Of a stretch of DNA of 10,193 nt, positions 1 through 6,115 are shown in pieces. The notes beneath the pieces are model-generated. The model was not told the origin of the DNA, ran no database searches, and saw only the letters and a list, made by a program, of their open reading frames with translations. This stretch comes from CALHVX01 sp038757945 (GTDB taxonomy: Bacteria > Pseudomonadota > Gammaproteobacteria > Pseudomonadales > Azotimanducaceae). The stretch spans positions 1-10,193 of the forward strand of contig JBCDGJ010000181.1 in NCBI GenBank assembly GCA_038757945.1, in the 5' to 3' direction. Numbering within the stretch: the stretch's first letter is position 1; each line of letters begins with the position of its first letter. Made by a program: the position numbers and the translations under genes.

Positions 1-1
1 C

Positions 2-532
2 CAGCTTGGCAGCAACGGCAGCCTTTACTCGCCGCAGGGCGGACTGCGCGCCAGCGCTGACGAGTTGCTCACGGTGCTGCGCATGCTCGCCAGCGGCGGT
101 GTCGTTCACGGGCGGCGCTTTCTCAGCGAAGCATCGGTAGCTGCGCTGCTTGCGCCGCAGTGGACGTTGAACGCCGAGGGCAATAACGGGTTATCGGCGG
201 GAGAAGCCGAGCCCGGTGGCCCGACCGAAGGCCTGATGACCAGCTACGGCCTGTCGGTGCACCGCATCGACATGCGCGCGTGGGGCTTCGACGACGGCCC
301 CGCGCTGCTGGTGGGGCATCTGGGCGAAGCCTACGGTGTGCTCAGCCACGCGCTCTTCGACCCGATCAGCGGCGATGGCATTGCGACGATCATTACCGGG
401 ACGGCTGACGATCCGGCGCAATCAGAGCCTGGGCATAGCCCCCTGTACCGGGTCGAGGAAGAGATCCTGCGCTGGTGGTTATCACGCCGGCGGAGTGAAG
501 GCGCCTCTGGGAAAGCGGCGCCTTCAGGTTGA
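2..532 (+). CDS. beta-lactamase-family serine hydrolase, C-terminal part (5' end outside the window)
   Basis: The reading frame is open from base 2 and gives 176 residues before the TGA at 530-532; the start and N-terminal half lie off the left edge. The visible part begins with a glycine-rich PQGGLRASADEL stretch (bases 32-67), typical of the class C beta-lactamase/penicillin-binding-protein fold just before its late helices. His-Leu-Gly within GHLGEAYG (314-337) fits the third active-site box (KTG equivalent, often HxG in esterase-like members). The nucleophile (SxxK) and YxN boxes would lie upstream and cannot be checked, so activity is unknown. Such proteins hydrolyse or transfer peptide or ester bonds, usually outside the cytoplasm. 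The last dozen codons form one arm and the loop of a strong hairpin and encode a polar Gly/Ser/Ala-rich tail. The gene converges on the leftward hydrolase gene with a 46-bp gap. Confidence 0.8.
   Translation, partial: QLGSNGSLYSPQGGLRASADELLTVLRMLASGGVVHGRRFLSEASVAALLAPQWTLNAEGNNGLSAGEAEPGGPTEGLMTSYGLSVHRIDMRAWGFDDGPALLVGHLGEAYGVLSHALFDPISGDGIATIITGTADDPAQSEPGHSPLYRVEEEILRWWLSRRRSEGASGKAAPSG
496..526. terminator. 10-bp perfect hairpin at the convergent gene junction, possible bidirectional terminator
   Basis: TGAAGGCGCC (496-505) and GGCGCCTTCA (517-526) are exact reverse complements around an 11-nt loop. The structure overlaps the last codons of the rightward serine-hydrolase gene and lies about 50 bp beyond the stop of the leftward hydrolase gene. 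No run of T follows on either strand, so it is not a textbook intrinsic terminator. Its position between two converging genes suggests transcription termination or 3'-end protection for both transcripts. The structure is seen directly; the role is inferred. Confidence 0.5.
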
Positions 533-578
533 CCAGGTGCTCACGTCGCTGCACGTCAGCGCTGAACGGTCCGAGGCC

Positions 579-1679
579 TCAGCGGGGCTTTTCCAGACGC
601 TCTGCGGGTCTGGTAATGGCCATCACGCTCTCGCCGCGCTTGATCGGTGGACCGGCAAGTCCGTACAGCGCATAGCCGTCTACCGGTGCTACAACTTCTT
701 CGATGGTGTGCCCCCAGTAGTCTTGAATCGTGCCCAGCAGTTCTCCTTTTGTGACGGGCCTGCCGCCGGTTCTGGTGGGGGACCAGACACCGCTGTGTTT
801 TACCGGCACTGAAGATTCCCCTTCGAAGTAGCGCAAGGTAACTGGCGGAGTCTCTGGTGATGAGGAGGACATCGAGAGGACGCTAAGCGTGCGATGCAGG
901 CCATCGGCGAGGGCGCGCACATGGGACGGTTCCCGGCTGCCATTCTGTCCGATCTCGACCAGGACCGTCGGAACGCCGGCGGCAACGGCCTGACGATTGA
1001 GGGAACGACCTCGATCAATCTGCTCCTGGCTCTCCATGCGGTAGCGAACGACGTTTGGAAACGCGAAGGCCTCGCCGACGGCCAGTGCCTGCTCGAAACC
1101 GGTGGCCAGTGGCCCCCCGTAAACGCCAACGAATGCTTCGAGCCATTCAGCACCGTCCCCGCTGTGGGCGTCGATCACAAAGTCGGCCCGGGCGATCAGC
1201 TGCTTCGATAGTACCCAGGCGATGCGTTCCGTCTGGGTGCCGTTGGCGTCGCCTGGAAAGGAACGGTTGAGGTTCTTCCGATCATAGGGGTTCACGTACG
1301 GCGTTCTGTCCTCAAACGCGGAGACGTGCGCAACGTTGACGATCAGCAGTGTTCCTGAGAGTCGTGCAGCCTCGACCTCCGCGCTGAAGGTGTGGGCGGC
1401 CAGTATCGAGGCGAACTCGTAGCCATGTACGCCTGCAACGATGAGCAGCACCGGGCCAGGTGCCTGACCGTGGATAACGGTGACCGGAATCAGCGTCGCG
1501 GGATCGGACGCACCTGCCGGTACGTCCAGCGACAGTTGAGCGCGCGAACCGGGTTTGATGGTCTCGTCGCCGAGACGGAAGGTTTCAGGGTTGGCCATAG
1601 CGTACTGGGAGAGGAACAGCTGTGCGGCAATGAATGCTGAGAGCCAGCGTTGTCCACTAACACGATGCTCTTTCATCAT
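579..1679 (-). CDS. exported succinylglutamate desuccinylase/aspartoacylase-family zinc hydrolase (M14 type)
   Basis: This 366-residue protein is a zinc-dependent amidohydrolase of the AstE/AspA branch of the M14 carboxypeptidases, which cleave N-acyl amino acids or related amides. His85 and Glu88 in GVHGYE and His172 in DAHSGD are the expected zinc ligands. NPYDRKNLNRSFPG (130-143) is the family's substrate-binding Arg/Asn motif, and Glu242 in VEIG fits the catalytic glutamate. Residues from about 285 to the end match the C-terminal beta-barrel domain. The N-terminus reads as a Sec signal peptide: charged residues, a hydrophobic stretch (about 12-24), then AMA at 27-29 with likely cleavage after Ala29. 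The enzyme should therefore act in the periplasm or outside, unlike cytoplasmic AstE. The start is bounded by an in-frame TGA two codons upstream, so ATG at 1679 (or the next ATG at 1676) must be right; the ribosome site (TGAG) is weak. A possible leftward -10 (TATAGT, 1733-1728) lies upstream. The substrate cannot be assigned. Confidence 0.88.
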   Translation of the reverse strand: MMKEHRVSGQRWLSAFIAAQLFLSQYAMANPETFRLGDETIKPGSRAQLSLDVPAGASDPATLIPVTVIHGQAPGPVLLIVAGVHGYEFASILAAHTFSAEVEAARLSGTLLIVNVAHVSAFEDRTPYVNPYDRKNLNRSFPGDANGTQTERIAWVLSKQLIARADFVIDAHSGDGAEWLEAFVGVYGGPLATGFEQALAVGEAFAFPNVVRYRMESQEQIDRGRSLNRQAVAAGVPTVLVEIGQNGSREPSHVRALADGLHRTLSVLSMSSSSPETPPVTLRYFEGESSVPVKHSGVWSPTRTGGRPVTKGELLGTIQDYWGHTIEEVVAPVDGYALYGLAGPPIKRGESVMAITRPAERLEKPR

Positions 1680-1991
1680 GGGGTCTCATCATAGCGAGGT
1701 GGTGGGGAAGGCCAGCGATGTACGCCGACTATACCTGCATTGGTCGATGCGTAAGGCAGGCTAACCCTTGGAGCCGGCAGGAAGTCCGGCGGACGACCCG
1801 CCGGTGACCGGAGCTCGCGGTATAGCCCGGGGGCAAGTCCGATTGCCCGCGTCTTGTTCGTCAACACCTGGGGTTACTGCAGACGAGGAAGGATCCGGAT
1901 CCCGGATCTCGATCAACAGGCGATCTCCCCCTCCCTTGGCTATCGCGCTGACAACAGGGAGCGATGCCACCGCACTGAAGGAGTTAGTTGA
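1680..1991. other. intergenic region with clustered short inverted repeats, no convincing gene
   Basis: No reading frame here has a plausible start, ribosome site and recognisable protein. Three inverted repeats stand out: CCGGCGG/CCGCCGG around a 5-nt loop (1786-1804, extendable by GTC/GAC with a bulge to 1784-1808); GGGCAA/TTGCCC around a 6-nt loop (1831-1848); and GATCCGG/CCGGATC around 3 nt (1892-1908). The region lies downstream of the leftward membrane-protein gene and upstream of the leftward zinc-hydrolase gene. It may hold a terminator for the first and a promoter for the second. None of the hairpins is followed by a T run. A 69-residue leftward frame (1970-1761) runs through all three and looks non-coding. 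Confidence 0.5.
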
Positions 1992-2438
1992 TCAGGACGC
2001 AGCAGCCTGGTCACCACTCAGCAGAACCCAGAAGCTCAGGACGATCGCGCTGCCGGATACGAAGGTCATGAGGGTACCGGGAACCAGGTTAACGTAGCCG
2101 GGCAGATCGACGAATAGAAGGTAACCCAGGTCCGCCATACCACCGATCAGGGCGGTGACCCAGATTGCCGTTCTGTTGGCACGCCAGACGAAAAGTCCCC
2201 CGATGATGGTTGCCAGCCCGAACCACCCCAGGTTCCACCCGTGCTGGTTGAGGATGCCACCGACGGCCTGATGGTAGCTGTGAACCAACAGTGCTGGATC
2301 CACCGCGTCTGCGATCGCCTGAAAGCCTGCTGTGGCATCGCCGCTAAGGACGATAGCGCCTGCAAGCGCGTGGACCAGTCCCCAGATGACCCACAGAACG
2401 GCAGCAGCGCGAACAGCTGACAATTTAGCACTGGACAC
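1992..2438 (-). CDS. small integral membrane protein, about four helices, unknown function
   Basis: The 148-residue product is very hydrophobic, with probable membrane segments near residues 9-31, 70-86, 90-110 and 116-140. Between the first two is a polar stretch with HSYHQAVGGILNQHGWNL (53-70); a second motif, DLPGYVNLVPGTLMT (111-125), precedes the last helix. These Asn/His/Trp- and Gly/Pro-rich stretches look like conserved family motifs, and I recall similar uncharacterised membrane proteins in proteobacteria, but I cannot name a function. The GTG start at 2438-2436 is supported by GAGG (2449-2446) with a 7-nt spacer. The gene is divergent from a MarR regulator, and its probable promoter lies inside the shared operator, so it is likely a target of that regulator. 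It could be an efflux accessory or stress-response protein, but nothing in the sequence proves this. Confidence 0.8.
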   Translation of the reverse strand: MSSAKLSAVRAAAVLWVIWGLVHALAGAIVLSGDATAGFQAIADAVDPALLVHSYHQAVGGILNQHGWNLGWFGLATIIGGLFVWRANRTAIWVTALIGGMADLGYLLFVDLPGYVNLVPGTLMTFVSGSAIVLSFWVLLSGDQAAAS

Positions 2439-2520
2439 AGCGAGACCTCGTCGCGTTGAAAGGATGTGAATAGCACTGGAAGCCCGTCCGATCGATTGCG
2501 GAGCGCCGTTGGCTTCGTTA

Positions 2521-2565
2521 AGTTGACTTTATCAACTATCAGTTAACTAGTGGATAAAGTCAACT
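2521..2565. promoter_or_regulatory. double palindromic operator between the MarR and membrane-protein genes
   Basis: AGTTGACTTTATCAACT (2521-2537) is a near-palindrome (AGTTGA, 5 nt, TCAACT). Its reverse complement recurs with one mismatch at 2549-2565. The outer 13 bp (2521-2533 and 2553-2565) form a perfect inverted repeat, and the 11-bp spacer contains a further palindrome, AGTTAACT (2541-2548). Size, symmetry and AT-rich centres fit MarR-family operators. A leftward promoter can be drawn inside it: TTGACT (2563-2558), a 17-bp spacer, then GATAGT (2540-2535), which would drive the membrane-protein gene. Bound MarR would occlude this promoter. The repeats are seen directly; regulator identity and repression are inferred from the family and position. 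Confidence 0.8.
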
Positions 2566-2573
2566 AAAATTGG

Positions 2574-3014
2574 TTGCCTATGCAAGACACCGATATCGCT
2601 ATCCATATCGACCGCTTCATGCGCCGCATTCACAGCGGGCTCCAGGCTCGAGCTTCGGAGTTTGACGCAGAAAACGTTGGGCCCGGGGGCGGGATGATTC
2701 TGTTGACGCTCGCCGATGTTGAGCCCGCACCCATACAGTTCATGGCCAGGCTGATGGGCCGGGATAAGTCGCAGATGACCAGGGCGATCAAGAGCCTGGA
2801 AAGCAAAGGACTGATTGAGCGCTCCACAGAGGCAGCGGATGCGAGAGTCAGCTTGTTGAGCTTGACCCGTCAGGGGCGGAGTGCTGTCGATCGGATTCAG
2901 GTGGCATTGACTTCCGTGATTGGCGACATCCTCAGTCCCTTGGCGGCGGACGAACGAAAATTGCTGAAGGCGTTTATGGCGAGGATTGACCCTTACTCAT
3001 TGAATGCGAAGTGA
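2574..3014 (+). CDS. MarR-family winged-helix transcriptional regulator
   Basis: This 146-residue protein has the usual MarR length and layout. Helical dimerisation segments lie at both ends (about 5-35 and 104-140). The winged helix is at about 45-103: IQFMARLMGRDKSQMTRAIKSLESKGLI is the helix-turn-helix (recognition helix about 64-78), and the following STEAADARVSLLSLTRQGR is the wing with its characteristic Asp/Arg and 'T.GR' end. MarR proteins bind palindromes as dimers and usually repress their own and neighbouring genes until a small ligand or oxidant releases them. The TTG at 2574 gives the longest form; the ATG at 2580, two codons later, is equally plausible. Neither has a Shine-Dalgarno site. 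TAAAAT (2565-2570) resembles a -10 box only 10 bp before the ATG, so a leaderless or near-leaderless message is possible. The inducer is unknown. Confidence 0.88.
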   Translation: MPMQDTDIAIHIDRFMRRIHSGLQARASEFDAENVGPGGGMILLTLADVEPAPIQFMARLMGRDKSQMTRAIKSLESKGLIERSTEAADARVSLLSLTRQGRSAVDRIQVALTSVIGDILSPLAADERKLLKAFMARIDPYSLNAK

Positions 3015-3016
3015 CG

Positions 3017-3097
3017 GGCAACAGGCACAGCTTAAGCGATCTGCATGCTTGTTCTGATGGTTATCCGAAGTGTAGTGGCAACAGCTGCAGCTAAGGC
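3017..3097. repeat. degenerate direct repeat pair with palindromic cores, 60 bp apart
   Basis: GGCAACAG, 3 nt, CAGCT occurs at 3017-3032 and again at 3077-3092, matching at 16 of 21 aligned positions when extended to 3037 and 3097. Each copy contains a palindrome: GCTTAAGC (3030-3037) in the first, AGCTGCAGCT (3083-3092) in the second. They lie between the MarR stop and the monooxygenase gene, where regulatory sites for the latter could sit. Chance similarity cannot be excluded and no binding protein can be named. Confidence 0.3.
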
Positions 3098-3227
3098 TGC
3101 GGTGCCCGGATCAGATCAGGTCAGGAAATCTTCGCTGCAGCGAGTAGCTACCAGGCGTTATCCTCAGGCTTACGTGGTGGTCCGGAGCCACGAGGCGATC
3201 CGGGCATGTACGTGATGGACAAGCGGC

Positions 3228-3233
3228 GAGGGG
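3228..3233 (+). promoter_or_regulatory. ribosome binding site that fixes the monooxygenase start
   Basis: GAGGGG stands 8 nt before the ATG at 3242. A longer in-frame ATG at 3206 would add 12 residues but has no comparable site, and the GxGxxG FAD motif sits at the expected distance (residue 14) from the 3242 start. Confidence 0.75.
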
Positions 3234-3241
3234 AAAGCTCT

Positions 3242-4876
3242 ATGTCTGAAAACTCGATGCAGTACGACGCTATCATCATCGGTTCGGGCTTCAGCGGCTT
3301 GTACGCGTTGCATCACTTGCGCGACAGGATGGGTCTCCGCGTGCGTGTGTTCGATGGTGCGGGCGGAGTAGGCGGGACCTGGTGGTACAACCGCTATCCT
3401 GGTGCCCGGGTTGATGCGCCGAGCAGTCCGTTTTACGCCTATACCTTTTCCCAGGAACTCGTTGATGAGTGGGAGTGGACTGAAACCCAGACCTCGCAGG
3501 CGTCGGTGCTCGCTTACCTGGAGCATTTTGCCGAGCGCTTCAACCTGCTGAAAGATATCCAGCTCGAAACCTGGGTACGGGACGCACGCTACGACGAATC
3601 CACGCAACGCTGGACGATCGAAACGGACCGCGGCGAACTCGTGTCGGCTCCGTTCTTGATCTGTGCGACAGGTGCGCTCTTCGTCGCCAACAAGCCTGAC
3701 TACGCGGGGATCGACGACTTTGCCGGTGAGTGCTACCACACGGGCCGCTGGCCGCATGAACCGGTCTCCTTTGCGGGTAAACGCGTCGGTGTGATCGGCA
3801 CCGGCTCCTCCGCCATTCAGGCCATTCCGGAACTTGCGAAGGAAGCCGCGCAGGTCACGGTCTTTCAGCGCACACCCCAGTACTCGCTCCCGGCGCGCAA
3901 TCGACCGTTGTCGAGGGAAGAGCTGGACCGATGTCGCAAGGACTGGAACGAACTCCGGACGTCGATGTACCGGCGCGGCGGATGGCCGTTCAAGACGACC
4001 CGGCGGCGAGCGGCCGATTACACGCCCGAAGAGCGCCACGCCATTTACGAGCAGCTCTGGGAACAAGGCGGCATCCACCTCTCGATCAACAGCTTCCGGG
4101 GCGTGTTGGCGAAGGAGGAGCTCAACCAGGAAATCTCCGACTTCGTACGCGGCAAAATCCGAGCGATCGTGAAAGACCCCGAGACCGCGCACAAGCTGCT
4201 GCCCGACTACCACTTCGGCACGAAGCGGCTGATTCTCGACAACGGTTACTTCGAGACGTACAACCGCGACAACGTCACGCTGGTAGACCTGCGCGAAGAC
4301 CCGATCGTAGCGTTTACGAAGGCTGGCGTACGCACGGAACAGGGCGAACATGCAATCGACGTGCTGGTGCTGGCCACCGGTTTCGATGCGGTCACTGGCT
4401 CCATGCTGAACATCAATCCGAAAGGGCGCAGCGGTGTGCCGCTCAAAGAGAAGTGGAAAGAACGGTTCGGCACCTATCTGGGCACGACCATACCGGGCTT
4501 TCCCAATCTCTTCATGGTCCATGGCCCGACGTCGCCTGGGGTGTTGTACACCATGCCGCTTGGCGGCGAGCGGACCGTGGATTGGATTGCCGACTGCATT
4601 GCTCACCTCAGGGAGAAAGGGCTCGGCGCAATAGAAGCCACCGAGGGGGCGGCAACGGACTGGGATCGGGAGATCAACGAGATGGCCGATCAAACGTTGT
4701 ATCCGTTGACGAACTCCTGGTACGTGGGGGCGAACGTTCCCGGCAAGCCGCGCCAGTTCCTGGCGCACCTGCGCGGTTCTCAGTTCTTCGATCGCCTGTC
4801 TGACGTAGCAGAGCGGGGCTATGAGGGATTCGTATTGGAACCGGAGCGAGAAGAAGAGGCTTCCATGCGGGCCTAG
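3242..4876 (+). CDS. Baeyer-Villiger monooxygenase (FAD- and NADPH-dependent, cyclohexanone-monooxygenase-like)
   Basis: The 544-residue protein uses FAD, NADPH and O2 to insert one oxygen next to a carbonyl, turning ketones into esters or cyclic ketones into lactones, in the cytoplasm. Residues 14-19 (GSGFSG) are the FAD Rossmann motif. GGTWWYNRYPGARVD (44-58) is the class-typical stretch ending in the conserved active-site Asp58. The Baeyer-Villiger fingerprint FxGxxxHxxxWP is complete at 160-171 (F160, G162, H166, W170, P171). GTGSSA (186-191) is the NADPH Rossmann motif, and Arg329 in GTKR fits the essential active-site arginine. LATGFDA (377-383) is the usual late FAD-contact motif. The length is normal (about 520-550). 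A P-loop ATPase gene follows after 44 bp and an SRPBCC gene after that, possibly in one transcript. The family identity is firm; substrates cannot be predicted, and N- or S-oxidation is a possible side activity. Confidence 0.95.
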   Translation: MSENSMQYDAIIIGSGFSGLYALHHLRDRMGLRVRVFDGAGGVGGTWWYNRYPGARVDAPSSPFYAYTFSQELVDEWEWTETQTSQASVLAYLEHFAERFNLLKDIQLETWVRDARYDESTQRWTIETDRGELVSAPFLICATGALFVANKPDYAGIDDFAGECYHTGRWPHEPVSFAGKRVGVIGTGSSAIQAIPELAKEAAQVTVFQRTPQYSLPARNRPLSREELDRCRKDWNELRTSMYRRGGWPFKTTRRRAADYTPEERHAIYEQLWEQGGIHLSINSFRGVLAKEELNQEISDFVRGKIRAIVKDPETAHKLLPDYHFGTKRLILDNGYFETYNRDNVTLVDLREDPIVAFTKAGVRTEQGEHAIDVLVLATGFDAVTGSMLNINPKGRSGVPLKEKWKERFGTYLGTTIPGFPNLFMVHGPTSPGVLYTMPLGGERTVDWIADCIAHLREKGLGAIEATEGAATDWDREINEMADQTLYPLTNSWYVGANVPGKPRQFLAHLRGSQFFDRLSDVAERGYEGFVLEPEREEEASMRA

Positions 4877-4920
4877 CGAAGGTTGGGTAGTGAACGCAGC
4901 CATTCGGAACCTGACTCATC

Positions 4921-5448
4921 GTGAGCATTGTGGTGATCTCCGGATGCTCCAGCGGCGGTAAATCTACGTTGGTCGATGAGTTGGCCAGCCGCGGGCACGA
5001 GACTGTGACCGAGCCGGGCCGGCGGATTGTTGCGGAAGAGCGCGAGTGTGGGGGAACGGCGCTTCCCTGGTTGGATGCTGAAGCGTTCCTGCGAAAGGCG
5101 ATGGACTTGGCCCGTAGCGACCTGGTTGAGCTTGACGGCTCCGGACGCTGGGCATTCTGCGATAGGGGCCTCATCGATGCAGCGGCCGGGTTGGCCCACC
5201 TGACCGGCACGCCTATCTCCGCATTGCTGGACGCTGAACGGACTTATCACCAGAAGGTCTTCCTGGCGCCGCCGTGGCCGGAGATTTACGTCAATGACGA
5301 GGAACGGCGACACCCGCTGTCAGAAGCGGTGCTGGAGTACGAGCGCCTGCTGCACGTGTATCCGTCAGTAGGCTACGAGGTAGTCTTGCTGCCTCTAACC
5401 GATGTCAGATCCCGGGCTGATTTTGTTTTGCAGCACCTTGGTCAGTGA
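4921..5448 (+). CDS. P-loop ATPase/kinase-like protein (AAA_28 type)
   Basis: This 175-residue protein begins almost at once with a Walker A loop, GCSSGGKST (8-16), after a short hydrophobic strand. A second strand ending in AFCDRG (78-83) fits the Walker-B/DxG site of the NadR/AAA_28-like single-domain ATPases, and the Arg-rich EERRH (127-131) could serve as the lid that contacts phosphate. This family resembles small nucleoside or metabolite kinases, but most members have no known substrate. The start is GTG at 4921: an in-frame TGA at 4912-4914 blocks anything earlier. The ribosome site is weak (GGA at 4906-4908, 12 nt away), so translation may depend partly on coupling with the monooxygenase gene 44 bp upstream. 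The protein looks complete and cytoplasmic, with no membrane segment. A link to ketone metabolism rests on position alone. Confidence 0.82.
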   Translation: MSIVVISGCSSGGKSTLVDELASRGHETVTEPGRRIVAEERECGGTALPWLDAEAFLRKAMDLARSDLVELDGSGRWAFCDRGLIDAAAGLAHLTGTPISALLDAERTYHQKVFLAPPWPEIYVNDEERRHPLSEAVLEYERLLHVYPSVGYEVVLLPLTDVRSRADFVLQHLGQ

Positions 5449-5461
5449 CCGGTGTTGATCG

Positions 5462-5478
5462 GTCCTGCAGGTCAGGAC
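5462..5478. other. 6-bp perfect hairpin between the ATPase and SRPBCC genes
   Basis: GTCCTG (5462-5467) pairs exactly with CAGGAC (5473-5478) around a 5-nt loop, 14 bp after the ATPase stop. Without a T run it is a weak terminator candidate. It could instead be an RNA processing or stability element within a longer transcript. Confidence 0.35.
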
Positions 5479-5529
5479 GGGTCTGATCTTGCTTGATGGA
5501 ACGAGCGTTGAAAGGGATCACAGAATTTT

Positions 5530-5979
5530 ATGCTGAGACTTGCTGCAACCGCTTCGGTAATGATCCGCGCAACGCCTGAAGCGGTTTTCGATGCGTTCGT
5601 CGACGCTGAGACGATGAGCAGGTTCTGGTTTACCCGCCGAGATCACGGTTTGTCTGAGGGGCAAACGGTCTATTGGTACATCGGTGAGGATGACGATGCG
5701 TACGGCATCGAAGTCCGAATCAAAGAACTGACTCGGCCGAACAAAATCCAACTCGAGTGGGGTGAGGGCGAACAGTTTACTGAGGTCAGCTGGCTCATCG
5801 AGCCCTCGAATGAGGGCGCCTCAAAGCTGTTCATCGAAGAAAGCGGCTTCAGCGGATCTGACGAGGAAGTAACCGCAGCGGCTCTGGATTCGACCAAAGG
5901 TTTCAACCAGCTCGTCATCGCCCTCAAAGCGCTTCTGGAGCACGATGCGCGCATCAATATCGTGGCTGATCATGCTTAG
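5530..5979 (+). CDS. SRPBCC/AHSA1-type ligand-binding domain protein
   Basis: The 149-residue product has the helix-grip fold pattern of the AHSA1/SRPBCC superfamily: a first strand (4-12), then the signature helix ATPEAVFDAFVDAETMSRFW (14-33), a run of strands with Trp/Tyr/Gly (42-107), and a long C-terminal helix (about 113-139, GFNQLVIALKALLEHD) that closes the hydrophobic cavity. Such proteins bind lipids, polyketides or other hydrophobic ligands, and some are accessory or catalytic proteins; no catalytic residue can be named. ATG 5530 has AAAGGGA (5511-5517) upstream, at a rather long spacing of 12 nt. The ATG at residue 11 has no better site and would lose the first strand. The gene follows the ATPase gene by 81 bp in the same direction. 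Length is normal for a single-domain member. Confidence 0.83.
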   Translation: MLRLAATASVMIRATPEAVFDAFVDAETMSRFWFTRRDHGLSEGQTVYWYIGEDDDAYGIEVRIKELTRPNKIQLEWGEGEQFTEVSWLIEPSNEGASKLFIEESGFSGSDEEVTAAALDSTKGFNQLVIALKALLEHDARINIVADHA

Positions 5980-6000
5980 GGCAGCGCTACCTGGCGGATA

Positions 6001-6055
6001 GCGGCACAACGGAGCCGCGTTTCGTGGGTGCCCACTGTATGGCGAATGCAGCCAT
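6001..6055. terminator. three consecutive small hairpins between convergent genes
   Basis: In the 136-bp gap between the ends of the SRPBCC and LysR genes, three short inverted repeats follow each other: GCGGC/GCCGC (6001-6018, 8-nt loop), GTGGG/CCCAC (6024-6035, very tight loop) and ATGGC/GCCAT (6039-6055, 7-nt loop). None has a T run. Their place suggests a transcription-stop zone for both directions, but each stem is short and could arise by chance. Confidence 0.3.
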
Positions 6056-6115
6056 GCTATCTGCCGCGACTCGCTAACGGCTTGGCCGGTCTGGCTAAAG
6101 GTAGGGGCTTGCATC

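Noticed and set aside
1761..1970. 69-residue leftward frame in the gap before the zinc-hydrolase gene
   Set aside because: It is rich in Gly, Pro, Arg and Ser, has no recognisable family, and runs through three hairpins; it is more likely structured non-coding DNA.
3206..3241. Upstream ATG adding 12 residues to the monooxygenase
   Set aside because: The ATG at 3242 has GAGGGG 8 nt upstream and places the FAD motif at the usual distance from the N-terminus; the upstream ATG has no comparable site.
3170..4903. 577-codon open frame antisense to the whole monooxygenase gene
   Set aside because: Its codons align exactly with the sense codons, so it stays open simply because the sense gene avoids TTA, CTA and TCA codons, as expected at this GC content. 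Its sequence shows no recognisable domain, while the sense protein has every family motif.
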